A stretch of DNA of 64,000 nucleotides. It comes from Elephas maximus indicus (taxonomy: Eukaryota; Chordata; Mammalia; Proboscidea; Elephantidae). Positions within the stretch are counted from its first letter, which is position 1. Each line of letters begins with the position of its first letter. Location of the stretch: the NCBI RefSeq assembly GCF_024166365.1, contig NC_064824.1, forward strand, positions 48,522,608 to 48,586,607, in the 5' to 3' direction. Position numbers and translations under genes: made by a program. Shown one piece after another: positions 21,677-32,896 of the stretch. Below the pieces are notes generated by a model, which saw nothing but the letters and a program-made list of their open reading frames with translations, did not search any database and was not told the origin of the DNA.

Positions 21677-22492
21677 ACTCTTTCCTTATAAAGACCCCAT
21701 TTTCCCCTTTTCTTTCACAGTGGAATTAGGCATCTCTTCAAAACTAGAGCCCACAGCATTAAGCTCTGTTTTCTATATCTTTTGATGATAGCAAGAACTT
21801 GGTCTTCAAATATTGTAGCGGTGGGGGAAAATATTTGTATTCCACATGGGGAGTTGAGGGTGGTAAAAGAAACTCTCCACCCTAGATTGGGTTGACTCCA
21901 TCAAAGCAATTCATTAAATTTTCATGATAAAACAAGTTGAACATTTACATCCTGCTATAATTTTTTTTTTTATACTGGGGGGGAGGGGGGAACTGATTAA
22001 AATGCAAATGAACTGTTGTTAGTTCTTTGGCCCAACCCCATTGCCACTGAGTTGATTCCAACTCACACTGACCAAGTAAAGATTAATTTCAAACCCTTTC
22101 CTCACGGTAATTTTTGGTAAGTGAGAACTAGGTGCTTGAGAAAGATGCAGAAAGGGCGTGACCACACAATGGGGGAGGCTGGCAATTGGGCTGTAGGTTG
22201 TTTGGCCCTGCTCATTGCTAAATGAAAATTATATTTACTTCCTAAACCACAAACTTAAAATACTTGTATAATTCCACTTTCCAGAGAAATATCATGACTT
22301 GCTTTTTCCAACTCTCTTTTTATTCTGTTCTCCCTGACCATGCCTGTCTTCTCCATACTAACACCCGCTTTGTCTAGACTCTATCCTTCTCTTTTGCCTC
22401 AAACTTAAACTCTCTAACCCTATCAGTGAACTTGGATACAATTCCTTCATGTCTCATTTGCCATGGGCCCCAAATAGAGATTTTGAACCCTA
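21677..22492. other. Unassigned sequence with a SINE scrap
   Basis: No gene. A short antisense AfroSINE tail lies at about 22030-22075 ('cattgccactgagttgattc'). A poly-T and G-rich tract sits at 21960-21988. Confidence 0.45.
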
Positions 22493-22790
22493 GGCAATGG
22501 CGGTTCAGTGGTAGAATTCTCACCTTCCATGCCAGAGACTGGGGTTCACTGCCAGTGGATCTCAATCGCAGCCACCAGCCATCTGTCAATGGAGGCTTGC
22601 ATGTTGCTACAATGCTAAACACATTTCAGCAGAGCTTCCAGACTAAGGCAGACTAGGAAGAGAAATGTATGGCGATCAACTGGGGAAAAAATAAGCCAGT
22701 GAAAACCCTCTGGATCACAATGGTTCAACCCTGTTTTGCATGGGGTCATCATGAATAGGGGGTGGACTGGACAGCAGATAGCAACAACTT
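22493..22790 (+). repeat. Gly-tRNA-headed AfroSINE
   Basis: The head 'ggcaatggcggttcagtggt' followed by 'agaattctcaccttccatgc' is close to tRNA-Gly. The body and the 'agcaacaac' end match the copy at 20727. Confidence 0.85.
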
Positions 22791-23820
22791 TATGCATAAC
22801 TTAGTGAGCCTTCAATAAATTCTGTACCGTTGGCTTGCATCCCCACAACTGCTCTTGCAAGGAGAGATGAAACCAGGGCAAACCTGCAATGTTCAAGGCT
22901 AAGATTCCTAGGGAATTCAAGGTTTACTTCAGACCAGAGCTTGTCCAGAGAGCTCACTTTTTCAAAAGATTCCTATATCATTGGAGGAACTAAGATAGCA
23001 TGGAAGAAATTAGCACTATAATGGGAACAAAAAGTAAGCAGTTTGGCAGTAAGAGTAGAACAGCTAAATAGCAAAGAATGACCAATAAGAAAGAAACAAA
23101 AGCTGCCCAACATATGGCCATCAATCAACAACAGGAAAAGCCACTAGCATTAGCAGCAATGGGGAAATTACCAGAGATGTTATCCAAAGACCCTACACAA
23201 AAGGAGAGGAAAGTTTGAATAAATGAAGACATGGTAACTTTACTATGATAATTATTGCCTATTATTTTGATCATTCTCTTTAAAGTTAGGGTGGCTGAGG
23301 GACTGTCTACCCACCTTTCTCACAACACTTCAATAATGTGTAGGCTGGGGAAATCTGTGCAACAATAGGATACCCCAAAGCTGCTGGAATGTTCTAAGGC
23401 TCTAAAATTGAACTACTATTCAGAAAGCAGATGTATTTACCTACTGACCATAATAAACTGAGAACTGCAACAGACCCCACCACAGGACAAACACAGAAAG
23501 AGCCTAAGGAAGTCCTTCATCACTGGAGAAGGCTTAAGATATGCCAAACTGTGTATACTTTTAGTTTTAAATTTTCTATACAAGCTTGGCAATGTTTAGG
23601 GAAAACTAACGCAGCATTACCTGGGTCTTCAGATTAGGGCTTAACTCCAAACCCAATAATTGACCTACTGCAAATAAGACAATGTGGATTTCGTTTTAAA
23701 TTCCTACTGAAATTTGTTGTTTGTTTGTTTTTAAATCCTTGCAAAATCTGCACCAAGTCACACAACGTTTCCAGTAGAGAAGAGCTTGTGACAGAGGAAC
23801 TGAATTCCTTTCCTCGTAAC
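22791..23820. other. Unassigned sequence upstream of TNFAIP6
   Basis: No gene. The stretch at 23030-23620 reads like an A-rich old repeat, but I could not name it. Confidence 0.35.
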
Positions 23821-23870
23821 TGAATTTTAAAATGTAGATGATCATTCTATACCCTTAGTTTTAGTTGCCA

Positions 23871-23984
23871 ATGCAAATGAGTCAGAGGATTTGCTTCAGA
23901 CACTGAGTTAATTGTGTAACTCTACAGCAGAAAACGCCATTGGAAAGTACTTGCTGACCTCATAGCTGAAAAAAGCGATTTAAG
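23871..23984 (+). promoter_or_regulatory. TNFAIP6: TNFAIP6 proximal promoter: octamer, AP-1, C/EBP-like site, TATA-like box
   Basis: Four elements sit upstream of the inferred start at about 24006. They are an exact octamer ATGCAAAT (23871-23878), an exact AP-1 site TGAGTCA (23878-23884, about -128 to -122), a C/EBP (NF-IL6)-like TTGCTTCAG (23891-23899, about -115 to -107) and an AT-rich GATTTAAG (23977-23984, about -29 to -22). In human TNFAIP6, cooperation of an NF-IL6 site and an AP-1 site in this region is known to drive TNF and IL-1 induction, and the spacing here fits that. The start site is inferred from resemblance to the human 5' UTR, not measured. Confidence 0.75.
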
Positions 23985-24005
23985 AGAAGTGGAAACCAGA
24001 TGTTG

Positions 24006-24084
24006 CAGTCACATTCCAGCCGCTGCTCTGAGACTTTATCCTGTGCAGCCCCCGACAGGCTGTTACTGCTCTACAACCAACGAT
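24006..24084 (+). other. TNFAIP6: TNFAIP6 5' UTR (inferred)
   Basis: From 'cagtcacattccagccgctg' to the base before the start codon, the sequence resembles the human TNFAIP6 leader. The 5' end is approximate. An ATG at 23989 is in frame with the coding region but lies upstream of the inferred start site. Confidence 0.65.
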
Positions 24085-24178
24085 ATGGTCATCTTCATTT
24101 GCTTATTTGTCTTACTGTGGGAAGAGGCTCACGGATGGGGATACAAGAACGGAATTTTTCACAACTCCATTTGGCTTG
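24085..24178 (+). CDS. TNFAIP6: TNFAIP6 exon 1 (coding part): signal peptide and mature N-terminus
   Basis: First of six coding exons of TSG-6, a secreted 277-residue protein. It is induced by TNF and IL-1 and in the ovulating cumulus. It binds hyaluronan and catalyses transfer of heavy chains from inter-alpha-inhibitor to hyaluronan. Residues 1-31 read MVIFICLFVLLWEEAHG (hydrophobic signal, cleavage expected after Gly17) and then WGYKNGIFHNSIWL. Ser28, which in human forms the ester with heavy chains, is present. I chose the ATG at 24085 because the signal peptide starts there as in human. The exon ends in phase 1 at G24178, followed by donor gtaagaa. All six exons join in frame to 834 coding bases, equal to the human protein length. 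Confidence 0.97.
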
Positions 24179-25659
24179 GTAAGAAACTTCACTCGTGGTC
24201 TTCCTGTGGGGAATGCCGGTTCTCTTAAGTCATAAAGAAATGAATCAAAGCAGTATGTTTTTCTGTTCCATTCAAAGCTGATGTTTTCAAAGAAATTGCT
24301 CAGGAAAGATGTGCATTGCAATGCATATATTTTTTCTTTAAAAAGTGTTTCCACATTGTAAAATTTAAAAACAGCTCTCTTAAAAAGTTAATTGCTCAGT
24401 AGAAAATAATGGTTAATATTTGCATTCCCTGTGAAAATATATTTAAAATTTTTCAAAGCAGAGGTGGAAATATAGCGGGAGGGTATTTCTTTGTCAAAAA
24501 AATAAAATAAAACTGCCAACATAATTCATTTGTAGTCAGGTCTCAAAATTGCAACAAGTAAATCAGATTATGTAAAAAATTGTGTAATTATTGCTCCATG
24601 TACTTTGACCTGTTGAGTATAGACCTTGGTTTTATCAACATCTTAGCCATTTTGACAGCAATATAGAAAAAAGGAAAAAGGTTTGTAGTTCTGAATGCAT
24701 TCTTACCACTTGCATTCCTTTTATCCCAAAGTACTTCTTTAACCCTTTTGTCGGACAAAGAAAATTTTTTGTTAAATGTAATAATGAGATAGGCCAAGCT
24801 GTGAAGACAGACGATAGGACAGAAAAGGCAAAATAAAGAAAACGCAAAACACCCCTGGTAGTACCCTAAACAATGCTTTAAATCTCATGATACAAATAAA
24901 TTCATATTGTTTATGCCCATTAGTGGGTTTAATAGTGGGAAATCTTTGAATTGCTTGAGCAGAAAGTTGAGAGATTCTTGCATGAAATAAAGAGAAAAAC
25001 TTTACCTGGGTCTTGGTTTTCGGTGTGCTGAGCAGCACACAGTTGTAGAAGACTTTCCCCTTCACATGTTCGTCTCTGGAAATAACTGCAGCCATGCGGA
25101 TTTCATTAAAAAGCCCGATTTGCAATGCAAGACTTTGCTGCCTCTTTTTTCAGCTTGAGTCAGTGAACAAGTTTCATGCCGGATGGTGTGATCCATTTGG
25201 CCAAGAGACATTCTGGGATTCACTACAGGAATGAGCAAACTTCTTTGTTTATTTTCATTGCACACCATCAAGCTTAGGAAATATATACATATTTGTCAGA
25301 AATGGAAAAAAGTGCCAGAATGCTAGTAAGAAGTAAACCCATGTGGATAAACTTTGAAATGTTGTCACACTCTTAGCAAGTAATTTGGAGTTAGTTTTTT
25401 TTTAAGCGATGTTATAGATTACAAAAATAGAAAGCAGGGCATTAGAAATTCTACCGAGAGATACAGAGGAGCAAATGCAAATCTTTGTTAAGAGTATGCT
25501 GGAAATCTGAGGCTTGGGATAAGTGCAAATGGCATCAATCTGGGACAAATCATTGGTTAATCAGCCCAGCACAAATTATTTACAGTTGGTTGGATCAATA
25601 TAATATTAGACACTGTTTAGGGAGGAACGAAAGTGGGATTAGAAGTCAAAACTATGTTA

Positions 25660-25765
25660 GTAACTCTCAAGAATAAGTCACTTTAAACTCTCTAGGTTTA
25701 AATTTCCTCACCGGTAAAATGAGAGGGCTAAAGTAGGGAATCCCTGAAGTTTATTTCAACCCTGG
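25660..25765 (-). repeat. MIR SINE fragment
   Basis: Reverse MIR core: 'aagtcactttaaactctcta', 'aaatttcctcaccggtaaaa', 'tgagagggct'. Old and diverged. Confidence 0.55.
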
Positions 25766-25769
25766 TATC

Positions 25770-25935
25770 CTCTGGAGCCCTGGCAGTGTAGTGGTTAAGA
25801 GCTTGACTACTAACCAAAAGGTCAGCAGTTCAAATCCACCAGCCACTCCTTGGAAACCTTATGGGGGCAGCTCTACTCTGTCCTTATAGGGTCAGCTCGA
25901 CCCCAACAGGTTTGGGTTTTTTTTTGTTGTTGTTA
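25770..25935 (+). repeat. AfroSINE copy
   Basis: The tRNA-like head 'ggcagtgtagtggttaagag' has A box and B box 'ggtcagcagttcaaatccac'. The body reads 'ggcagctctactctgtcctt' and the tail 'aggtttgggttttttttt'. It forms a close inverted pair with the next copy. Confidence 0.9.
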
Positions 25936-25959
25936 TCCTCTAATTTCTTAGTACCCAAA

Positions 25960-26160
25960 AGCAAACCCACTGCCATCGAGCTGATGCTGACTCACAGCAA
26001 CCCTACAGGACAGAGTAGAACTGTCCCACGGGGTTTCCAAGGCTGAAATCTTTATGAGGGTAGACAGCCACATCTTTCTCCTGGGGACCAACTAGTGGAT
26101 TCGAACTGCTGACCCTTCAGTTAGCAGGTGAGTGCTTTAATCACTGCACCCCCAGGTCTC
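25960..26160 (-). repeat. AfroSINE copy
   Basis: Antisense: 'cactgccatcgagctgatgc', 'gacagagtagaactgtccca', the middle segment 'gaaatctttatgagggtaga', and the head 'tcactgcacccccaggtctc'. About 24 bases separate it from the sense copy at 25770. Confidence 0.9.
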
Positions 26161-26374
26161 CTAATCTCTTAATAGTAATTAAAAAAAGAAAAAAAAACTA
26201 CTGAAGGGCAAATAGTTTATATTAATTACGAAAATTGAAAACACTCAGAGAAATAATTATTTTCAGCAAATCTGAAAAAGGAGAGGGGAAATGAAAAAAA
26301 GTAATGTAATATGTCTGAGCTCCTATAAGCTCCAGAAGTTATGCTTATGAGCTTTAAAGTTTTATTTACTTCTA

Positions 26375-26480
26375 AAAATCGTTATTATTATTCCCATTTG
26401 ATCAATGAAGAAACTGAAGCTCAGGCAGTGATTTATACACGGTCACATGATTTGTCCATGGTAGAGCCAGGACAAAAAAC
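26375..26480 (+). repeat. MIR SINE fragment
   Basis: 'attattattcccatttgatc', 'aatgaagaaactgaagctca', 'cacggtcacatgatttgtcc' and 'ggtagagccaggac' follow the MIR core. Confidence 0.75.
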
Positions 26481-27130
26481 TTGATCCACAATGATTCTGT
26501 GGCTACTTGCTAAAAGGAAAAAAAAAAAAAAAGATGGGTTGAAGAGATTTTCAGTTTTAATGAATGACTGTTGACTCAAAAAAATATTATTTATCCTGAG
26601 CGATAAAACTTTAAAAATTAGGATTCATTGTAGAAATGCCCATCTTACTAGAAAAAATTCTGAATTGAACAATACTTTAAAATAAAGGCTTTGTTTAAAA
26701 TAGTCAAGTACATACACCAAGAGTTCTCCACTGTTCAAGAAGCAAGCCCTGGTAGTATGGTACTCTTTGACCAACAATGTGGAATATTAATATTAATTAA
26801 TAAATTAAGTTGAAATTTATAACATAAATTTTGCTATTTCAGTTACCATCAAATTACTAGACAAGTTGCAGTGGATACCAAAAGTTGAAGAAAACTTATT
26901 TTTAAATCTCCGTTAATTTTTTTTTCTGCAGACATCATATTTCAATTTTAGTGTAAAAATACCAAGGAAACCTTAGTGTGAGAAACCGTGGCATGCATTA
27001 AAATAATTCCTATAAAATATTCTTTTTCAAGAAAGATCTTTTAAGTCTATATTCTTAGGGCATAGATACAATTTTATAATCCTTAATAATCAACAACAAT
27101 CTTTATTACAACGTCTAAGTACATTAAGCA

Positions 27131-27362
27131 TGCCTTGGGTGGTACAAACAGTTAAGATGCTAGGCTGCTAACCTAAAGGTTGGAAGTTAGTCCACCCACA
27201 GGTGCCTCGAAAGAAAGACCTGAAAATCATCATAATATTAATAAAGAATATTAATACAGCAGAAAAAGCAGCCACTGAAAACCCTATGGTGCCCGGTTCT
27301 ATTTTCACATACGTGGGGTCACCATGAGTTGGTATCACCTTGAAAGCAACTGGTTTTCAGTT
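27131..27362 (+). repeat. AfroSINE copy (long-body subtype) with internal insert
   Basis: The head 'ggtacaaacagttaagatgc' is followed by 'gctaacctaaaggttggaag' and the body 'agcagccactgaaaacccta' and 'tgagttggtatcaccttga'. About 35 extra bases of AT-rich sequence sit in the middle (about 27228-27265). Confidence 0.8.
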
Positions 27363-28059
27363 TCTTTCTCTTTTAAAAGCCTTGGTATTCCTCTCTTCAA
27401 GTTAAATGTACTTGTGCTGCCCACTAGTGTCCAAGTTCCTTGAGGGTAGGACTTGATCTACAACGCTTAGTAAATAACTTCACGATATATTCTGCAAACA
27501 ACTAAACTGGAAATTAATGAAAGTTTAGTTGATGAGGCTTTACCACATTAAGGACACCTGGGCAGAAGGTGACTTTCAAAGTCGGGGAAACACCTTGGCT
27601 AGTTTTGATTTGATGTTCTTGGTGTTCCCTGACCTATGAGCATCGGGTTGACTAAAGTCGTATGCATATAAGTGATGGGCCTTTATCACATAATGTACAA
27701 GAGCAGGATCCCTTGGCATCTAGAAAAACAGGAAAAATGACAAACATCATCTCCCATTGAGTTGTGGCAGTGTCAACTTCAGCTTGGGGAAGAGAGCAAG
27801 GAACTATATTAATATTGTTGGATACATGTCTTGCTTCATGCCAAGGAACATATGTTCCCATTGAAAATGGCCTTAGGGTAGCTGACTGCATAGGTCAGGG
27901 TACAAAGATTTAATCATAATCTGGCAGAATATGTAAAACTACTAGAGATAATGCTACGATTATTGTTCCAGGAATCTTCAACTGTTTCTATGGCAAAATG
28001 CATTCCAAACTCAAAACAACCAATTTAAACAGTGATCTACTGGAAGGAAACTCATGGAT

Positions 28060-28233
28060 GACTTAACGCTGCTTAAAATATTACCAGGCGCCTCATATGC
28101 ATGCGAAAGCCAGACGATGAATACGGAAGACCAAAGAAGAATTGATGCCTTTGAATTACGGTATTGGCAAAGAATATTAAATAAACCATGAACTGCCAGA
28201 ACAATGAAAAAATCTGTTTTGCAAAAAGTACAG
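28060..28233 (+). mobile_element. RTE LINE fragment
   Basis: 'tcatatgcatgcgaaagcca', 'gaagaattgatgcctttgaa' and 'gtattggcaaagaatattaa' match the 3' coding part of the RTE at 44905-45060. Confidence 0.75.
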
Positions 28234-28505
28234 CCAGGTGGGACCTCATACCACCCAGAAACAAGAGCCAGGAGAAGAGTACATCCTTTGGATCCTGGGT
28301 CCCTGCATGGAGAAGTTCCTCCACCACAGAAGACTGATGACAAGGACCTCCTCCTAGAGCCAACAGACAGAGAAAGCCTTCCCCTGGAGCTGGCACCCTG
28401 AATTCAGACTTCTAGCCTCCTAGACTGTGAGAGAATAGACTTCTCTTTGATAAAGCCATCCACTTGTAGTATTTCTGTTATAGCAGCACTAGATAACCAA
28501 GACAG
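28234..28505 (+). repeat. LTR-like repeat 3' part
   Basis: 'gtgggacctcataccaccca', 'agactgatgacaaggacctc', 'gaaagccttcccctggagct' and an MLT1-like end 'ctgtgagagaatagacttct', 'ttctgttatagcagcactag'. I think it is the 3' part of a solo LTR. The family is uncertain. Confidence 0.5.
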
Positions 28506-28791
28506 GTGTGTTGGTAAATGTTTTAAAAATGGCTCTCTCGGGGTTGCAGGGAAGACCTGACTTACAGTGTTTGTCTATTTCCATGGTATAGATACCTCCA
28601 CCTTAGCCAATCTCTAGCTATTACCTTGACATCACTGATAGCAGAATTGAGAAACAGAGCACATAATCCACACCCATGAGTCTGTAGAAACTGGATCAAA
28701 CACACCTCTGGTTTAACAGCACTGTTAGAGCAAGAACTCAATAGCACATTTCCTTAGGAAGATGACTTAACTATTCCCTATAGTTCATTCT

Positions 28792-28959
28792 GGAAACCCT
28801 GGTGGCGTAGTGGTTAAGTGCTATGGCTGCTAACCAAAGGGTTGGCAGTTCGGATCCACCAGGCGCTCCTTGGAAACTCTATGGGGCAGTTCCACCCTGT
28901 CCTATAGGGTCACTATGAGTCGGAATCAACTTGATGGCACTCGGTTTGGTTTTTTTTGG
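28792..28959 (+). repeat. Young AfroSINE copy
   Basis: Near-consensus and complete, from 'ggaaaccctggtggcgtagt' to 'ctatgagtcggaatcaactt' and a T-rich end. It is flanked by an imperfect 13-base target duplication: 'tatagttcattct' (28779-28791) and 'tatagtgcgttct' (28960-28972). Confidence 0.92.
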
Positions 28960-29059
28960 TATAGTGCGTTCTACTTCCTTTGATTAGTCATGTGGTCTTT
29001 TTTTTTTTTTTTACTTGTCTGCATCTCTTATTAGAATAAAGGATTTTTTTTTTCCTGTT

Positions 29060-29130
29060 GGTTCACATATCCATAATAACTAGCAGAATGCTTTAAACAT
29101 GATAAGTACTCAATAAACATTGTTAAAAGA
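29060..29130 (+). repeat. L2 3' end fragment
   Basis: 'aactagcagaatgctttaaa', 'cataagtactcaataaacat'-type sequence resembles the L2 3' terminus (...tagtaggtgctcaataaat). Confidence 0.45.
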
Positions 29131-29132
29131 GA

Positions 29133-29430
29133 AAAAAGAAGTACTGCCAGAAGTGAGGATGGTGACACTTCATCTCACATACTTTGGACATGTTATCAGG
29201 AGGGACCAGTCCCTGGAGAAGGACATCATGCTTGGAAAAGTAGAGGGTCAGTGAAAAAGGAAGTCCTTCAACATCATGGATTGACACAGTGGCTGCAACA
29301 ATGGGTTCACACATAGGAACAATTGGGAGATGCTGCAGGACCATGCAGGGTTTCATTCTGTTGTAAATAAGGTTGCTACAGAGTCGAGAGTCAGAACCAA
29401 CTCTAAGGCACCTAACAGCAACAACAAAAT
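29133..29430 (+). mobile_element. RTE LINE 3' end
   Basis: It matches 45061-45321 in order: 'ctttggacatgttatcagga', 'gaccagtccctggagaagga', 'ggattgacacagtggctgca' and the terminal 'aaggcacctaacagcaacaa'. Non-coding 3' part with the AACAAC tail. Confidence 0.8.
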
Positions 29431-30118
29431 ATGTTGGGAAGAGCATGTGAACTAAAAAAGGCAAAGTAAATGAAGAATTTAGGAAATGGTAGCTAGGTGT
29501 GTCCAGTTATTTCTCCGCTGTGTTTGAATCTATTTTTGTTTTTTTTAAACATAGTATTTGTTTGCTTTGGATTCCTTCAAACCTTTTCTTAGTTTTTGGT
29601 TTGTTTACCAAATTCTCAATTATACAGCATTAGTCATTTCCCTCAAATGGATATTTTGGCTTATTTTTTTCTCCTTCATTGTGAGTCTGCATAATGGATG
29701 AATTTTCATTGGTTTCTATTGTCTTTGTCTCTCTCTCTCTTTTTTTTTTTTTTTCCTCTTCTAAACTTTCCAAGTTTTTATATGACTTAAAACAAAGCCA
29801 AAAGAAAGTATTTATTACCTTTGGGTGGTGTAGAAAAGCAAAGTTGTATTAAAACTTTTTCTTTCAGTCTATCAGTTCAGAAACATAATATAGCCTCAAG
29901 TTTCTGTCCATGCCGCCAAGCTCCCCTAAAATTCCCCTCATTCATATTTTTTTCCAAAACTCTCTAATGATGACAACTTAGCTCCCTAAGGCGGGTGTCC
30001 CAGGAAACACCTTGGCAGCAAAAATAACTGATGTAATCTTCCAGCTGAGGCCACAAAACTTCCCTCTGTTCTGCAAGAACGGATAATAATGGGTACATGA
30101 CGTTTTGTGATTTCACAG

Positions 30119-30256
30119 AACAAGCAGCAGGCGTGTACCACAGAGAAGCACGGTCTGGCAAGTACAAGCTTACCTACGCAGAAGCTAAGGCAGTGTGTGA
30201 ATATGAAGGTGGGCACCTTGCCACCTACAAGCAGCTAGAGGCAGCCAGAAAAATTG
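30119..30256 (+). CDS. TNFAIP6: TNFAIP6 exon 2: first half of the Link module
   Basis: Codons 32-78 (phase 1 at both ends). The acceptor is tttcacag and the donor gtatgt. It encodes E32 (split) to G78, including VYHREARSGKYKLTYAEAKA and the first Link cysteine C58. K46 and Y47 correspond to the hyaluronan-contacting Lys11 and Tyr12 of the human Link module numbering. The exon pattern, with the Link domain split over two exons, is that of human TNFAIP6. Confidence 0.97.
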
Positions 30257-31847
30257 GTATGTAATTTGACAATGATTTTTATTCTTTTTCAGCCTTGGGA
30301 AAAAATATCCACCTTTCCTTCAACCCTTCGATAAGACTTTTCTCTCTAGCCCCTCTGATTGTTCCCTAAGCCCCAGGGCATCTCTGCTCTGTTTTTCCTA
30401 TCCTCTCTGCCTAGAGCTGGTAGAAAGTTCTAGTAAAAATAACTTATTTTGAGTCACAAGACATAGTGAGTTAAAAAAAGAAAAAAAAGTCATAAGAAAA
30501 TAAAAATCTCACTATCTCAGTACCATTTAAACTCCTCATTAATTTTAATGCCATTGCTATTCATTTTCAATAGTTTTCTTCCTCTTCTTGGCTCCTGAGA
30601 ATAAATTATACTATCATGTTGAGTCTTACAATGAAATTTACAGGGTGGAGAAATATTGAATTTAGCGGCTTTTTCTTTTCCATTAAAAAAATAATATGCA
30701 GGAGAATACATTTTTACATTAGGAACAAAAAAAGCTATGAGGAAAAGGCGGATAAGCAGATTTTAAGATGGCAGAAAAAAGAAATTGGGAAGATGATTTC
30801 CAGAAACCCGGTGAAAAACCCAGTAATTAACTGGTGCCATTTTCTTCTTTGGAATGCCTGGATGGTGCAAATGGTTAACACATTCAGCTGCTAACCAAAA
30901 GGTTGGCAGTTCAAGCCCACCCAGGGTACCTTGGAAGAAAGTCCTGGCAATCTACTTCTGAAAAAGCAGCCATTGAAAACCCGGTGGAGCACAGTTCTAC
31001 TCTGACACACACGGGGTTGCCACAAGTAGGAGCTGACTGAACAGTAGCTGGTGGTGGTATCGTTTCTTGGACTTTCAAGAGAATCCAAAGGCCACCCCCT
31101 TTTGGAATTCTCTCCTCCACTGAAGAGACACTTTTCCTGACAGGAAAGTACTGAACAAGGGGTTCTGCTATTATTATGCATCATTCAAGACAAAAATAAA
31201 GGTGTTCTCTGAAATGCCCTGAACAGCATCAGCCTGCTGGGATAACTACCCTCAGTCTATGCTCATAGGCATCTCTAAGGCACGGGAACTGGAATGAAGC
31301 ATACACGGGCCACACATCCTGGACTGCTAGTAGATCGTCCTGGAATGGTACAGGCAGACATTAAAACAGCCTCCTAAACTGAACAAGGAAAAGAGGGCTG
31401 AGCCTTTGGTCGAAATTTATGAGATTTTTTCCTTGTTTAAATCTTTTAAAATATTCACAATGTCTTAACTGATCCTGAAATAGAAATTAATTAAATTGCC
31501 ACCTGAAAAAAAAAATTTTTTTTTTTCAGAATTGGTAATAGTTTCAGAAACTATCTCATGGGGCTAGATAGGCCATTTTCATATTCATAGATTTCTAGTC
31601 CATCTGTGTCTTTTTTTTTTTTCAAGTAAGGTCATTTTCTAGTAAAAGATGTTATATTTTTTATATGTGCAATATATACATATATATACAACATATGCAT
31701 TTTTTTAAAGAAAACGCTTGTTTCTCTCACATGAAATGGATTTGGGCAGTTGAGAAACTGTCACTGTTGAAATTGGCCACCTTTGTTAAAATGACCTTTG
31801 CTCGGTGTTTTTAACAGTTAATCCTATAGCCCTTTCTTCCCCTGCAG
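30257..31847 (+). other. TNFAIP6: TNFAIP6 intron 2
   Basis: 1,591 bases, GT-AG. One AfroSINE lies at 30851-31059. The part around 31200-31400 is less AT-rich and I could not assign it. A short TA-rich microsatellite lies near 31660-31690. Confidence 0.9.
30851..31059 (+). repeat. AfroSINE copy (long-body subtype)
   Basis: 'gcaaatggttaacacattca', 'aaccaaaaggttggcagttc', 'gtcctggcaatctacttctg', 'gcagccattgaaaacccggt' and 'ctctgacacacacggggttg'. Confidence 0.88.
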
Positions 31848-32009
31848 GATTCCATGTGTGTGCTGCTGGCTGGATGGCCAAGGGCAGAGTTGGCTATCCC
31901 ATTGTGAAGCCAGGGCTCAACTGTGGATTTGGAAAAACTGGCATTATTGATTATGGAATCCGTCTCAATAGGAGCGAAAGATGGGATGCCTATTGCTACA
32001 ATCCTCATG
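31848..32009 (+). CDS. TNFAIP6: TNFAIP6 exon 3: second half of the Link module
   Basis: Codons 78-132 (split at both ends). The acceptor is cccctgcag and the donor gtttgt, which is a weaker donor than consensus. It encodes FHVCAAGWMAKGRVGYPIVK onward. Cysteines 82, 103 and 127 complete the two Link disulphides with C58. The hyaluronan-binding residues Y94, F105, Y113 and R116 are all present. N118-R-S is the conserved N-glycosylation sequon. One difference from human is Leu101 in place of proline. Confidence 0.97.
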
Positions 32010-32104
32010 GTTTGTTCAAAAGAATTATTTTATAAGCTTTCCAAAAACAGTTACATGCTATTAAGAAGGTTTTAAAAAAGAAGTGGTTTCTTCTTCCAAA
32101 GATA

Positions 32105-32340
32105 ATTCAGTTTGGCAATGATAATTATTAATAATAGCTATATAAAGTGATTGTGCTGTGCCAGACACTGAGTTACATTTCTTCATCCACACTCTCACTT
32201 AATCCTCACAACTCTACAAGGCACTATTGTTATGCTCATTTTAAAGAAATCAGGAAACCGAGACTTAAAGAAGTTAAGTAATTTACCCAAAATCAGACAG
32301 CCAACAATTAGTGGGCAGGTGAGATTGAGAATTCAGGTTT
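32105..32340 (+). repeat. MIR SINE, nearly full
   Basis: 'aataatagctatataaagtg', 'gtgccagacactgagttaca', 'cacttaatcctcacaactct', 'taaagaagttaagtaattta' and 'cagacagccaacaattagtg' follow MIR along its length. Confidence 0.85.
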
Positions 32341-32896
32341 TTTCTATGCCAGGGAAACGTCCTGGCCACAAAGATCCGGTTATAAAATAGTCACAGCCAA
32401 TTAGCTAAAACAATAAAGCGATGTTATCAAATGACAATTATTCAAAATTATCCCTTTGATAGAATTGCAAAAAGAAGACAAAATAAACAAATTCTGTCCT
32501 TAATTTCTTTTTGTGCATAAATGCTTAGACTTCCAAACTAAGCAACTCTCATTCAGTGGTTTGTTAAAACAATTACATGCTACATATACTAGATGTTATT
32601 ATGGTATATTTGTGTTCATGTTTTTTCCCATGGCTGCTTGCAGCCAGGGAGTTTTAAGGAGAAAATTAACTTGTTATAATTACTATAAAGAGTTACTCTG
32701 CATGCTTTTGGAGAAAAAAATAGACTAAGTTCTTTTGGGACCTATTTCTCTCAGGACAATGCTACAAAATGTCATGATGTGTTACGAAGTCCTTCTGGTA
32801 TTTATGATCAGATAGTGTTCCATTTGGATCTACCCTATAACAAATTCCATAAGTCTCAATAGGAGATTTATAGTGAAGTCCTAGCATATTATTACA

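Larger units (their letters stand above)
24179..30118 (+). other. TNFAIP6: TNFAIP6 intron 1
   Basis: 5,940 bases, GT-AG. It holds MIR pieces, four AfroSINE copies, two RTE fragments and an LTR-like piece, listed separately. About 24.2-25.6 kb and 26.5-27.1 kb hold nothing I can name. Confidence 0.9.

Noticed and set aside
24000..24182. Out-of-frame 60-codon frame over TNFAIP6 exon 1
   Set aside because: It is a shadow of the real exon in another frame, without the signal peptide or family resemblance, and it runs across the splice donor.
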